Positions 1 through 5,535 of a stretch of DNA of 5,535 nucleotides are shown here, piece by piece (position 1 is the stretch's first letter; each line of letters opens with the position of its first letter). The stretch covers positions 1 to 5,535 of the forward strand of contig JALOMX010000169.1 in assembly GCA_025455245.1 (NCBI GenBank), read 5' to 3'. Under the pieces are notes generated by a model that searched no databases, was not told where the DNA came from, and worked only from the letters and a program-made list of their open reading frames with translations. The position numbers were made by a program, and so were the translations under genes. Origin of the DNA: Chitinophagaceae bacterium (GTDB taxonomy: Bacteria > Bacteroidota > Bacteroidia > Chitinophagales > Chitinophagaceae).

Positions 1-200
1 AGAAAAAACCGGACACCTTTTTCGTATGCCTGTGGGATATACAGGTGCCCGTCGCGTTTATCGGTTTTCAGGGCAACAAAAAGTGTTTCCGCCGGAAAAG
101 TTATCTGTCTGCTGTCGGTAACAGCATAGGTTAACGATACCGGAGGATAGGCCGCAGCCAATTGAAGGGCTTCTGATATTTCTGCGGTGGTAACAGCCAT
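1..200 (-). CDS. murF: MurF, N-terminal fragment (probably MurF-alanine racemase fusion), truncated by window edge
   Basis: Only the first 66 codons are visible, plus two bases (CT) that make residue 67 leucine whatever follows; the gene runs off the low-coordinate edge. Seen: an open frame from ATG at 198-200, with DSR at residues 29-31, then ITFPAETLFVALKT (33-46), KRDGH (48-52) and YEKGVRFF (59-66). Known: this pattern is the N-terminal Mur ligase domain of UDP-N-acetylmuramoyl-tripeptide:D-alanyl-D-alanine ligase, which makes the UDP-MurNAc-pentapeptide precursor in the cytoplasm. The 'FPAETLF..L..RDGH' form fits the Bacteroidota proteins in which MurF is fused to alanine racemase better than stand-alone MurF. 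The fusion itself is inferred, since the ATP-binding and racemase parts lie outside. The start codon is 3 bp past the terC stop, so co-transcription with terC is likely. There is no Shine-Dalgarno sequence, as is usual in this phylum. Confidence 0.8.
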   Translation of the reverse strand, partial: MAVTTAEISEALQLAAAYPPVSLTYAVTDSRQITFPAETLFVALKTDKRDGHLYIPQAYEKGVRFF

Positions 201-203
201 AGG

Positions 204-1196
204 TTATGACTCATTTTCATCCTCAATGGGAATTTCCTGAACAGGGGCGTGTTTGGCCCTGTACATTGAATAAGCTATTGAAATTCCGAGACAAAGAACA
301 ATAACGCTCAGAGAAATGGTAATCGGAATTTTGATATGAAAGAATTCGATCAGCATTTTTACCCCGATAAAAACCAATACAACGGCAATACCTTGCTGCA
401 GATACGAGAATTTATTCACAGCGCCTTTCAGCAAAAAGAACAAGGAACGAAGCCCCAAAACGGCGAATATGTTGGATGAATAAATAACGAGTATATCGCT
501 TTCGCTGAAAGGGATACGTGGGTCGTCGCGTACAATCGAAACCACTGTAGGAATACTGTCAAGGGCAAAAACAATATCAGTGGCAGCGAGCATTACTACT
601 ACCACTGCCAGTTTGGTGAAAAACACTTTGCCGTTATTTTTTACATAATACCTTCCATTCGGATCAATTTCCGTTAAGCGGAACAGCTTGGTGAATCCTT
701 TATAAATCTTGCTGTCGTTTGGATTGAATTCGCTTTCTTCTTCATTTTTTGCAAACAATTTAATACCGGTATACACAAGAAAGGCTCCGAAGATGTACAA
801 AAGCCAATGGAAGCGGTTGATGAGTTCGATACCCAATGCTATAAACAAAATCCTGAAAACAATGGCAAGCAATATGCCGATAAGCAGGGCACGGCCTGCA
901 TCGGTTTCGGATACTTTGAAGAATGAAAATATAAGGATGAAAACAAATATATTGTCAATGCTCAGGCTCCACTCCATCAGATAGGCAGTGAGGTATTTCA
1001 GGGAAACGTTGGGTGTTTGCTCGAACCAAAGGAAAATGGCAAAAACAAAGGAGAGCCCAACCCAAAACAGTGTTTGTTTTCCGGCTGTTTTGATAGAGAT
1101 GGCCTTGTTTTTTTTCGATAATAAACCAAGGTCAAAAATGAGTGCTAATAAAATTACCCCACCAAAGGTGAGGTAGGCAATTTGAGTGGCGGTCAT
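204..1196 (-). CDS. terC: TerC/Alx family integral membrane protein (putative metal-ion exporter)
   Basis: A 330-residue, very hydrophobic inner-membrane protein with about eight to nine predicted membrane segments (roughly residues 5-26, 42-57, 76-93, 104-123, 130-148, 193-214, 236-256, 264-286, 291-311). Family motifs are clear: EWSLSIDN at 75-82, TDIVFALDSIPTV at 206-218 and SNIFAVLGLRSLFF at 241-254. The acidic residues in the first two (E75, D81, D207, D213) lie in membrane segments, as expected for cation handling. Known: TerC/Alx proteins are associated with tellurite resistance loci and, for E. coli Alx, with manganese export; the substrate here is not determined. A charged cytoplasmic-type loop (about 149-190) separates two halves of the protein, and the C-terminus is acidic (EIPIEDENES). 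An apparent extra loop of about ten residues sits between the second and third motifs (about 221-236). The gene follows gldG after 49 bp, which contain a promoter-like element, and is closely followed by murF. Confidence 0.92.
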   Translation of the reverse strand: MTATQIAYLTFGGVILLALIFDLGLLSKKNKAISIKTAGKQTLFWVGLSFVFAIFLWFEQTPNVSLKYLTAYLMEWSLSIDNIFVFILIFSFFKVSETDAGRALLIGILLAIVFRILFIALGIELINRFHWLLYIFGAFLVYTGIKLFAKNEEESEFNPNDSKIYKGFTKLFRLTEIDPNGRYYVKNNGKVFFTKLAVVVVMLAATDIVFALDSIPTVVSIVRDDPRIPFSESDILVIYSSNIFAVLGLRSLFFLLKGAVNKFSYLQQGIAVVLVFIGVKMLIEFFHIKIPITISLSVIVLCLGISIAYSMYRAKHAPVQEIPIEDENES

Positions 1197-1233
1197 ATAT
1201 AGTCAGATAATGTACTTTTTTATAAAAGACGTG

Positions 1234-1241
1234 CAAAGATA
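1234..1241 (-). promoter_or_regulatory. Bacteroidota -7 promoter element upstream of terC
   Basis: Read on the minus strand this is TATCTTTG, an exact match to the Bacteroidota -7 consensus TAnnTTTG, followed by CAC. It lies in the gldG-terC gap, 4 bp past the last base of gldG and 37 bp upstream of the terC ATG, leaving an AT-rich leader. I could not find a convincing -33 TTG at the usual distance, because that region is inside the gldG coding end. It suggests terC-murF can be transcribed independently of gldFG. Confidence 0.5.
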
Positions 1242-1245
1242 AGCA

Positions 1246-2976
1246 TCAGTGGGCATACCTTTTCTTTCGCAAAAATTGTCCGATGGATGCTGTAAGCAGC
1301 AACAGAAACACCGGTGCCCCAATGTTCAGCCATTTCCACATGTCGGCTTCTTTTTCCAATTTTTTGGGATCAAGCAGGCGCATCACATATTCTTTGTTAC
1401 GCGTAGCCATTATGCCGGTTTCATCGGTCATATAATCAATAGCGTTGAGTAAAAAATCGCGGTTTGCAAATGTGTATTGGGTAAAAGGATTGGCGCCCAT
1501 AGGAAGCATGCCGTTGCGACTAACCCCGTTGAGCACCCAATCGCCATCTCCTGTAATAAGTATTTTTCCGGCCCTTGTTGCCTCAGGTAAATAGCTTTGG
1601 CCGCTTGCCTGCTGAGAAGCAAGCAGTTCGCCTGCGATCCTGCGTGCATACAGGCTTTTAAAATTACCCTCGAGCAATACGGCAATGGGAATATGAGCAT
1701 CCTTGAATGCTGATGCGTTTTCAATAAGTTTTGCAATATCCACCGTTACAATTACCGGTGTGCCCACAAGCCTCGAGGTATTGCTGCTTGCCAGCAAAAT
1801 GTTTTTGGAAATGCCATCTGCCTTTACCGTATCTACACTGTTGGGAAACTGCATGACCACAGCATCGAGGTTTTTGCTCACAGGGTGATTATCGGCTCCG
1901 TACAGCAAGGGGAAATATGGCCATGGAAGTAACTCAATCTGAGGCTGACCGCCAATATTGCCAACCGTTTGAGGCAGCATATCGCTTTGTCTGTCCTGCA
2001 CAAGATTGGGATTGATGCGCGCCCCATATCGGAAAAGCAGGTCGTCAAGGTTTAGATCGCGGGCATAGGCTGTAAAATCGCTTCCGCTGCGAATAAGGCT
2101 GTCCATATCGGCATGGAGCGCATCCAAAAGGAACATCACTTTACCTCCGCGCATGATGTACTGATCAAGTTTCAGTTTATCGGTATCCGAAAAATTCAGG
2201 GAAGGTTTTACTACCATTACCAAATCAATGCTGTCCGAAATGTAGGGTTGATCTGGCAGGTCGAGCAGGTAAAAATCGTATTTTGATTGCAGGGTCTGGC
2301 TTAGATCATAGGTTTCGGGTCCGGTAGGTTCTCCATGCCCTACTGCATAGGCGATGCGCGGAAGCCGTGTCCTTGTAAGGTCGGCAATAGCCGATGCAAA
2401 CCGGTATTCCATCTGCGCCTCGGCTTTGTTGATGATCTCTTTCTGGAAAACATCGGCATCGGGATTGAGGAATCCTTTTTGTCCCTGACCCTGTAAAAAA
2501 TTGATGGTAGCCGAATAGTTGCCCACTTCTACCAACCCAAGCGGATACACAAAACTTGCGGAAGTGCCGGCCTTTGTCACTTCATTTTGCTTGATGGCAT
2601 TGGCCTGCAGCCATTGGCTTTTCAAAGTATCCGAAAGTCCGCCAATGCTGCTGTCGGCCATAAAAGCCTCAGGTTCCAGAAAGCGGTAGCTTAATTTTCC
2701 TTTGCTCAGGTCGCGGTAAGTGCGCAGCATATCTTCGGTGGATGCGCGCAGTTTTTTAAAGCCCGCGGGCAGGTTGTCGCCTTCAAGCAGCACCGTAATG
2801 CTGACCGGTTCCGACAGGTTGCGCAGCATTTTTTTTACCGGCTCGCTGATGGTGTAGCGACGATCAGCCGTAAGGTCAAGCCGGCCCGGAATAAATGTGC
2901 TGAGGCCGTACAACCCGGCAGCCATCAGCCCGAAAATGGCCCAACCGTATTTTCCCTTGAATATATTTAGCCTCAT
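1246..2976 (-). CDS. gldG: GldG, gliding motility-associated ABC transporter auxiliary subunit
   Basis: A 576-residue protein with one N-terminal membrane segment (about 11-30), a large extracytoplasmic domain, and one C-terminal membrane segment (about 551-569) followed by a basic tail (KKRYAH). Diagnostic stretches are RLDLTADRRYTIS (32-44) just after the first membrane segment, AVGHGEP (211-217), DLVMVVKP (251-258) with DQYIMRGGKVMFLLDA (271-286), and ITGDGDWVLN (474-483). This arrangement fits GldG within the ABC transporter auxiliary (ABC_transp_aux) class of periplasmic domains. Known: in Flavobacterium johnsoniae GldA, GldF and GldG form an ABC transporter needed for gliding, though the transported substrate is unknown and not all gliding relatives carry it. 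The start at 2974-2976 overlaps the gldF stop as ATGA, which strongly supports it and implies translational coupling. Length and topology look complete and I see no frameshift. Confidence 0.93.
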   Translation of the reverse strand: MRLNIFKGKYGWAIFGLMAAGLYGLSTFIPGRLDLTADRRYTISEPVKKMLRNLSEPVSITVLLEGDNLPAGFKKLRASTEDMLRTYRDLSKGKLSYRFLEPEAFMADSSIGGLSDTLKSQWLQANAIKQNEVTKAGTSASFVYPLGLVEVGNYSATINFLQGQGQKGFLNPDADVFQKEIINKAEAQMEYRFASAIADLTRTRLPRIAYAVGHGEPTGPETYDLSQTLQSKYDFYLLDLPDQPYISDSIDLVMVVKPSLNFSDTDKLKLDQYIMRGGKVMFLLDALHADMDSLIRSGSDFTAYARDLNLDDLLFRYGARINPNLVQDRQSDMLPQTVGNIGGQPQIELLPWPYFPLLYGADNHPVSKNLDAVVMQFPNSVDTVKADGISKNILLASSNTSRLVGTPVIVTVDIAKLIENASAFKDAHIPIAVLLEGNFKSLYARRIAGELLASQQASGQSYLPEATRAGKILITGDGDWVLNGVSRNGMLPMGANPFTQYTFANRDFLLNAIDYMTDETGIMATRNKEYVMRLLDPKKLEKEADMWKWLNIGAPVFLLLLTASIGQFLRKKRYAH

Positions 2977-3695
2977 TTTTTACGCAGGTTGTTTTGGGTG
3001 GCTATTAAAAAAATACCGGACACGCCTGCGAAGTACACCAGGTTGGGCCATTCAACTACGCCACGGCTCATACTCTGGTAATGGCTTTGAATGCCTAATT
3101 GCTGTATCCAGTAATCTGCACCGCCAGAAAATGCAGGAATGGCGCTCACGCTTTGAAAACCGATGTACACCAGAAAGCAAACAAATGACCCTGCCAGAAA
3201 ACCAATAATGGGATTGTTGGTAAGCGAGGAGCAAAAAATGCCGATAGCGGCAAAAACACCCACCAACATTACCAAACCGATGTAGGCACCTGCAATACCG
3301 CCGGAATCAATACTTTGGTTCAGGCTGAGCGCCCAAATGGTAACAATATAAATGAGCGAAGGCGCCAATGAAAGCAACGCCACTGTAAACGCGGCAAGAA
3401 ACTTTCCCAACACAATTTGCCCGATGGTTACAGGCCTTGTTCGCAGCAGTTCCCAGGTGCCCGTACGAAATTCGTCGCTCAGGCTGCGCATGGTGATGGC
3501 GGGTACAAGCATCAGTAGTATCCAGGGTGCCAGTTCAAAAAGCTTATCGAGGGTGGCATAGCCATAGTCGAAAATGGAAGTTTCAGGAAAAATAAACAGG
3601 AATAACCCCATCAGCAGCAGGAATAACCCGATGCTGAGGTAGCCGGAAAGTCCGCTGAAAAACTGCCTGAAATCTTTTAGAAAAATGGAGTACAT
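2973..3695 (-). CDS. gldF: GldF, gliding motility-associated ABC transporter permease
   Basis: A 240-residue ABC-2 type permease with six likely membrane segments (about 18-36, 54-70, 97-121, 137-155, 164-184, 216-233). The sequence SDEFRTGTWELLRTRPVT (73-90) is the conserved cytoplasmic loop of ABC-2 permeases ('G T x E L L x T x P'), which contacts the ATPase. The N-terminus MYSIFLKDFRQFFSGLSGY is typical of GldF: a short amphipathic stretch that runs into the first membrane helix. Known: GldF works with GldG and the ATPase GldA; no ATPase gene is in this window, and gldA is commonly unlinked. The stop overlaps the gldG start by 4 bp, so the two are one operon. The chosen ATG at 3693-3695 is preceded by TTTGCACCCAATTC, consistent with a short leader after a Bacteroidota-type promoter. 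Confidence 0.93.
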   Translation of the reverse strand: MYSIFLKDFRQFFSGLSGYLSIGLFLLLMGLFLFIFPETSIFDYGYATLDKLFELAPWILLMLVPAITMRSLSDEFRTGTWELLRTRPVTIGQIVLGKFLAAFTVALLSLAPSLIYIVTIWALSLNQSIDSGGIAGAYIGLVMLVGVFAAIGIFCSSLTNNPIIGFLAGSFVCFLVYIGFQSVSAIPAFSGGADYWIQQLGIQSHYQSMSRGVVEWPNLVYFAGVSGIFLIATQNNLRKK

Positions 3696-3844
3696 GAATT
3701 GGGTGCAAAGTAAAGGAATGGCTTGGAGATGTAATTGGGAAGCGGATGTTAATGTTGAAGTTTAGCCAATAGCTGAATTTCGAAAACGAAGGTTGTCCTT
3801 ATAGGTTTCAAATAATCTTAATGTTTGGGTATGCGAAAATGCTC
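3696..3844. other. Intergenic gap between the repeat protein gene and gldF
   Basis: A 149-bp gap with no credible coding sequence or RNA gene. Apart from the weak gldF promoter candidate it holds only a 4-bp inverted repeat with a four-base loop (3779-3790), which is too short to call a terminator. Whether transcription of the repeat gene stops here or reads into gldFG cannot be decided from the sequence. Confidence 0.6.
3706..3713 (-). promoter_or_regulatory. Possible -7 promoter element upstream of gldF
   Basis: On the minus strand this reads TTACTTTG, matching the Bacteroidota -7 consensus TAnnTTTG at all but one fixed position (T instead of A at position 2). It ends 10 bp before the gldF ATG, which would give a very short 5' leader. 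No -33 TTG is visible at the usual spacing, so the call is weak. Confidence 0.3.
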
Positions 3845-5461
3845 TCAAAGCCTTCTTTTGGACCTTTTATCTTCAATTCTTTGAACCCTACTTTCAAGTT
3901 CAATTATGTACAAGGTCATTTCTTCAATTTTCTCAAGCAGTTTTGCATTCATTTCCCCAAGTTCAATGCCTTCCTGATTAACCTCTTTTGCTGAGGGTAT
4001 TCCGGGCAGATGCTTATTTTTTCTGATAAAGTTTTGGAGTTCACTGAGAGGCATAAGCCTGTAGTTATCATTAAATACATAATCGGACCAATTACCACTT
4101 AGGGCCACGCGTACGCTGTCGGCAAGCAGGCCACCAATTAAATTAAGAGTACGTGTGCCTTTAAAAGTGTAGTCGGTAGGGTTGGCATCTCCAAGCAAAA
4201 TCTGCCGGGTCGCCAGATTACCGAATATGAGGGTATTTTTTGAGCCATTCCCGATATACAACTTATTGGATCCGGTTTCATCTGCTCCCGCCTGATGGCC
4301 AATGAATATATTCGAACTGCCTGTAGCATTAAAACCGGATGAATCTCCTAAGGCAACATTATAATTCCCATTGATATTAAATGCAAGTGCACCCCAGCCT
4401 AAGGCGGTATTGGATTTTCCCGTTGTATTTGATAAGATGGCACCATAACCTACTGCAGTATTATTATTGCCTGTTGTGTTGCCATAAAGGGCTTCGTATC
4501 CATTGGCTGAGTTATTAGATCCGGATGTGTTTGAGAATAGCGATAAAATGCCGTTCGATGTATTACGGTTACCTATTGAATTCGTCCAAAGTGAATATGC
4601 CCCTGTTGCGGTATTTTCTGACCCTGAGGTGTTGGACCTGAGGGCAAAAGCACCGTTTGCTGTGTTTTGTTTTCCCGAAATGTTAAGGGCAAGAGATGCT
4701 ATTCCGGTTGCTGTATTGGCACAGCCGTTAGTGTTTGAACGAAGTGCCTCCGCACCCATCGCGGTATTTGAAAATCCTGTTGTATTTAGTTCAAGTGCCT
4801 TGATTCCATTGGCCGTGTTGTCGAATCCTGTGGTATTGCTATATAAGGCATCTCCTCCTGTAGCTGTGTTTCGGTGCCCGGAAGTATTTAAAGTCAAGGC
4901 TCTAAAACCGGTTGCCGTATTGTTATTCCCGAGGGTATTTGAATAAAGTGCAAAAACTCCATTTGCTGTGTTTTCTTTTCCCGAGGTGTTAGAGAAGAGG
5001 GAATTGACTCCAAACGCAGAATTGGATGTTCCGCCTACATTGTTTTTAAGCGCAAGATATCCGACAGCTGTGTTATAACCACCATTGATATTTGCAAAAA
5101 GAGCATCTGCACCAATTGCAGTATTATAAGATCCATCAGTGTTTGAATTGAGTGCCGACGATCCTATTGCAGTATTCATTTTACCAATAGTATTTACTTG
5201 AAGTGCCTTATATCCAAAGGCCGAATTTTTTTCTCCGATAGAATTGGTTCGTAATGCATTGAATCCCACACCTGTACCACCAAGGGCATTGTTGAATTTT
5301 AAGGCTTCCCAACCCAATGCTGTGCTATTAGTTCCTCCAATGGGTATTGCATTGCTATTGCAGGACACATTTTGCGCTTTTAATGGAAATGAAAAAAGAA
5401 AAATAATTAAGTAAGCGCCTGCACCTAAATGGGTAGCGGCGCTGTAAAATGACCGTTTCAT
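3845..5461 (-). CDS. Exported protein with 17-residue head-type repeats and C-terminal coiled-coil module (adhesin or fibre-like)
   Basis: A 538-residue protein with no assignable gene name. Residues 1-29 form a signal peptide: basic MKR start, hydrophobic core at about 15-25, likely cleavage after LKA. Residues 46-399 are tandem repeats, 18 of them (62-367) exactly 17 residues long, with consensus N-T-A-x-G-x-x-A-L-x-x-N-T-x-G-x-x. These resemble the beta-roll head repeats of trimeric autotransporters and fibre proteins, so a trimeric stalk or fibre is plausible. A transition segment (KLYIGNGSKNTLIFGN, 400-415, to about 450) leads into a C-terminal module with NWSDYVFNDNYRLMPLSEL (457-475), HLPGIPSAKEV (484-494), and a leucine/isoleucine-rich probable coiled coil (about 503-530). 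From family memory, this module is common at the end of Bacteroidota repeat proteins of unknown function. I see neither a typical type IX secretion C-terminal domain nor a YadA membrane anchor. Only two cysteines occur (34 and 247), and there is no lipobox. Adhesin or surface fibre is an inference; a phage-derived fibre is the main alternative. Confidence 0.8.
   Translation of the reverse strand: MKRSFYSAATHLGAGAYLIIFLFSFPLKAQNVSCNSNAIPIGGTNSTALGWEALKFNNALGGTGVGFNALRTNSIGEKNSAFGYKALQVNTIGKMNTAIGSSALNSNTDGSYNTAIGADALFANINGGYNTAVGYLALKNNVGGTSNSAFGVNSLFSNTSGKENTANGVFALYSNTLGNNNTATGFRALTLNTSGHRNTATGGDALYSNTTGFDNTANGIKALELNTTGFSNTAMGAEALRSNTNGCANTATGIASLALNISGKQNTANGAFALRSNTSGSENTATGAYSLWTNSIGNRNTSNGILSLFSNTSGSNNSANGYEALYGNTTGNNNTAVGYGAILSNTTGKSNTALGWGALAFNINGNYNVALGDSSGFNATGSSNIFIGHQAGADETGSNKLYIGNGSKNTLIFGNLATRQILLGDANPTDYTFKGTRTLNLIGGLLADSVRVALSGNWSDYVFNDNYRLMPLSELQNFIRKNKHLPGIPSAKEVNQEGIELGEMNAKLLEKIEEMTLYIIELESRVQRIEDKRSKRRL
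4361..5278 (-). repeat. Eighteen in-register 51-bp (17-residue) coding tandem repeats
   Basis: Residues 62-367 of the repeat protein divide into exactly 18 units of 17 residues with no insertion or deletion (918 bp = 18 x 51). Near-invariant positions in each unit are 1 (N, in 17 of 18), 5 (G), 9 (L, one I), 12 (N) and 15 (G). Shorter, degenerate 16-residue units flank the run at residues 46-61, 368-383 and 384-399, extending the array to about 4265-5326. Units differ considerably at DNA level, so this is an old, selected array rather than a fresh expansion. Confidence 0.92.
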
Positions 5462-5503
5462 AGCCTTAGGTTTATATGTAAAAGATCTGATTGAGAAGCT
5501 TAG

Positions 5504-5511
5504 TAAAGTTA
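5504..5511 (-). promoter_or_regulatory. Possible -7 promoter element upstream of the repeat protein gene
   Basis: On the minus strand this reads TAACTTTA, matching TAnnTTTG except for the last base. It lies 42 bp upstream of the ATG at 5459-5461, in an AT-rich stretch. Nearby TTG triplets are too close to serve as a normal -33 element, and the window ends soon after, so confidence is low. Confidence 0.25.
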
Positions 5512-5535
5512 CAAAAAAATCAAGGCAAAATTTGG

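Noticed and set aside
709..1176. Two plus-strand open frames opposite terC.
   Set aside because: They are antisense to a strongly conserved membrane protein gene and have no recognisable features of real proteins.
1428..1736. A 102-codon minus-strand open frame inside gldG.
   Set aside because: It lies in another frame within the well-supported gldG coding sequence and shows no family resemblance.
2973..3695. Missing ATPase as a sign of a broken ABC transporter.
   Set aside because: gldA is commonly encoded away from gldFG in this phylum, and both gldF and gldG look intact.
3779..3790. Inverted repeat TTCG-TTTT-CGAA as a terminator after the repeat gene.
   Set aside because: The stem is only 4 bp, cannot be extended, and has no following U-tract.
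4503..4946. A 147-codon open frame on the plus strand with its own 17-residue periodicity (PVAVF-like units).
   Set aside because: It is the antisense of the repeat gene. A 51-bp unit is a multiple of three, so one stop-free antisense unit makes the whole run stop-free. There is no independent start signal or family resemblance.
4265..5326. Possible CRISPR array because of regular spacing.
   Set aside because: The period is 51 bp, the units diverge, and all conserved positions follow codon structure. There are no identical direct repeats with unique spacers; it is a protein-coding repeat.
3845..5461. Prophage tail-fibre gene.
   Set aside because: The repeats resemble fibre proteins, but there is an N-terminal signal peptide, which tail fibres lack, and no phage structural, integrase or lysis gene is nearby.
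204..5461. Horizontal transfer suggested by base composition differences (sampled 60-base lines of gldG about 50-53% G+C; repeat gene about 35-40%; terC about 27-37%).
   Set aside because: terC, an ordinary core-type gene, is as A+T-rich as the repeat gene, so the contrast does not single out a foreign segment. Only a few lines were counted by hand.

Overview
The window looks like a piece of a Bacteroidota chromosome. Evidence for this is an adjacent gldF-gldG pair (a family restricted to that phylum), a truncated murF whose N-terminus resembles the MurF-alanine racemase fusions typical of the phylum, and an exact match to the Bacteroidota -7 promoter consensus TAnnTTTG upstream of terC. Genus or class cannot be resolved from the sequence alone. 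All five genes I support lie on the minus strand, so transcription runs from high to low coordinates. Gene order in the direction of transcription is: repeat-rich exported protein, gldF, gldG, terC, murF (truncated by the window edge).

Region by region: 3845-5461 encodes a 538-residue secreted or surface protein. It has a signal peptide, a long run of 17-residue repeats (18 units in perfect register plus degenerate edge units), and a C-terminal module ending in a predicted coiled coil. The repeats resemble trimeric-autotransporter or tail-fibre head repeats. A 149-bp gap without a recognisable gene follows (3696-3844). Then come gldF (permease) and gldG (auxiliary subunit), which overlap by 4 bp and are almost certainly translationally coupled. 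After a 49-bp gap holding a good promoter -7 element comes terC, a TerC/Alx family membrane protein. The murF start codon lies 3 bp beyond the terC stop.

Functional reading: gldF and gldG form the membrane and periplasmic parts of the gliding-associated ABC transporter; the ATPase GldA is not in the window and is usually encoded elsewhere. terC and murF appear to be a separate transcription unit joining a putative metal-ion exporter to peptidoglycan precursor synthesis. The repeat protein is the least ordinary element. It has no assigned function, and its position just upstream of gliding genes is suggestive but not proof of a link. I did not find a clearly novel multi-gene system. The most interesting leads are the regular repeat architecture, its C-terminal module without a recognisable type IX secretion signal, and an apparent extra loop in TerC.
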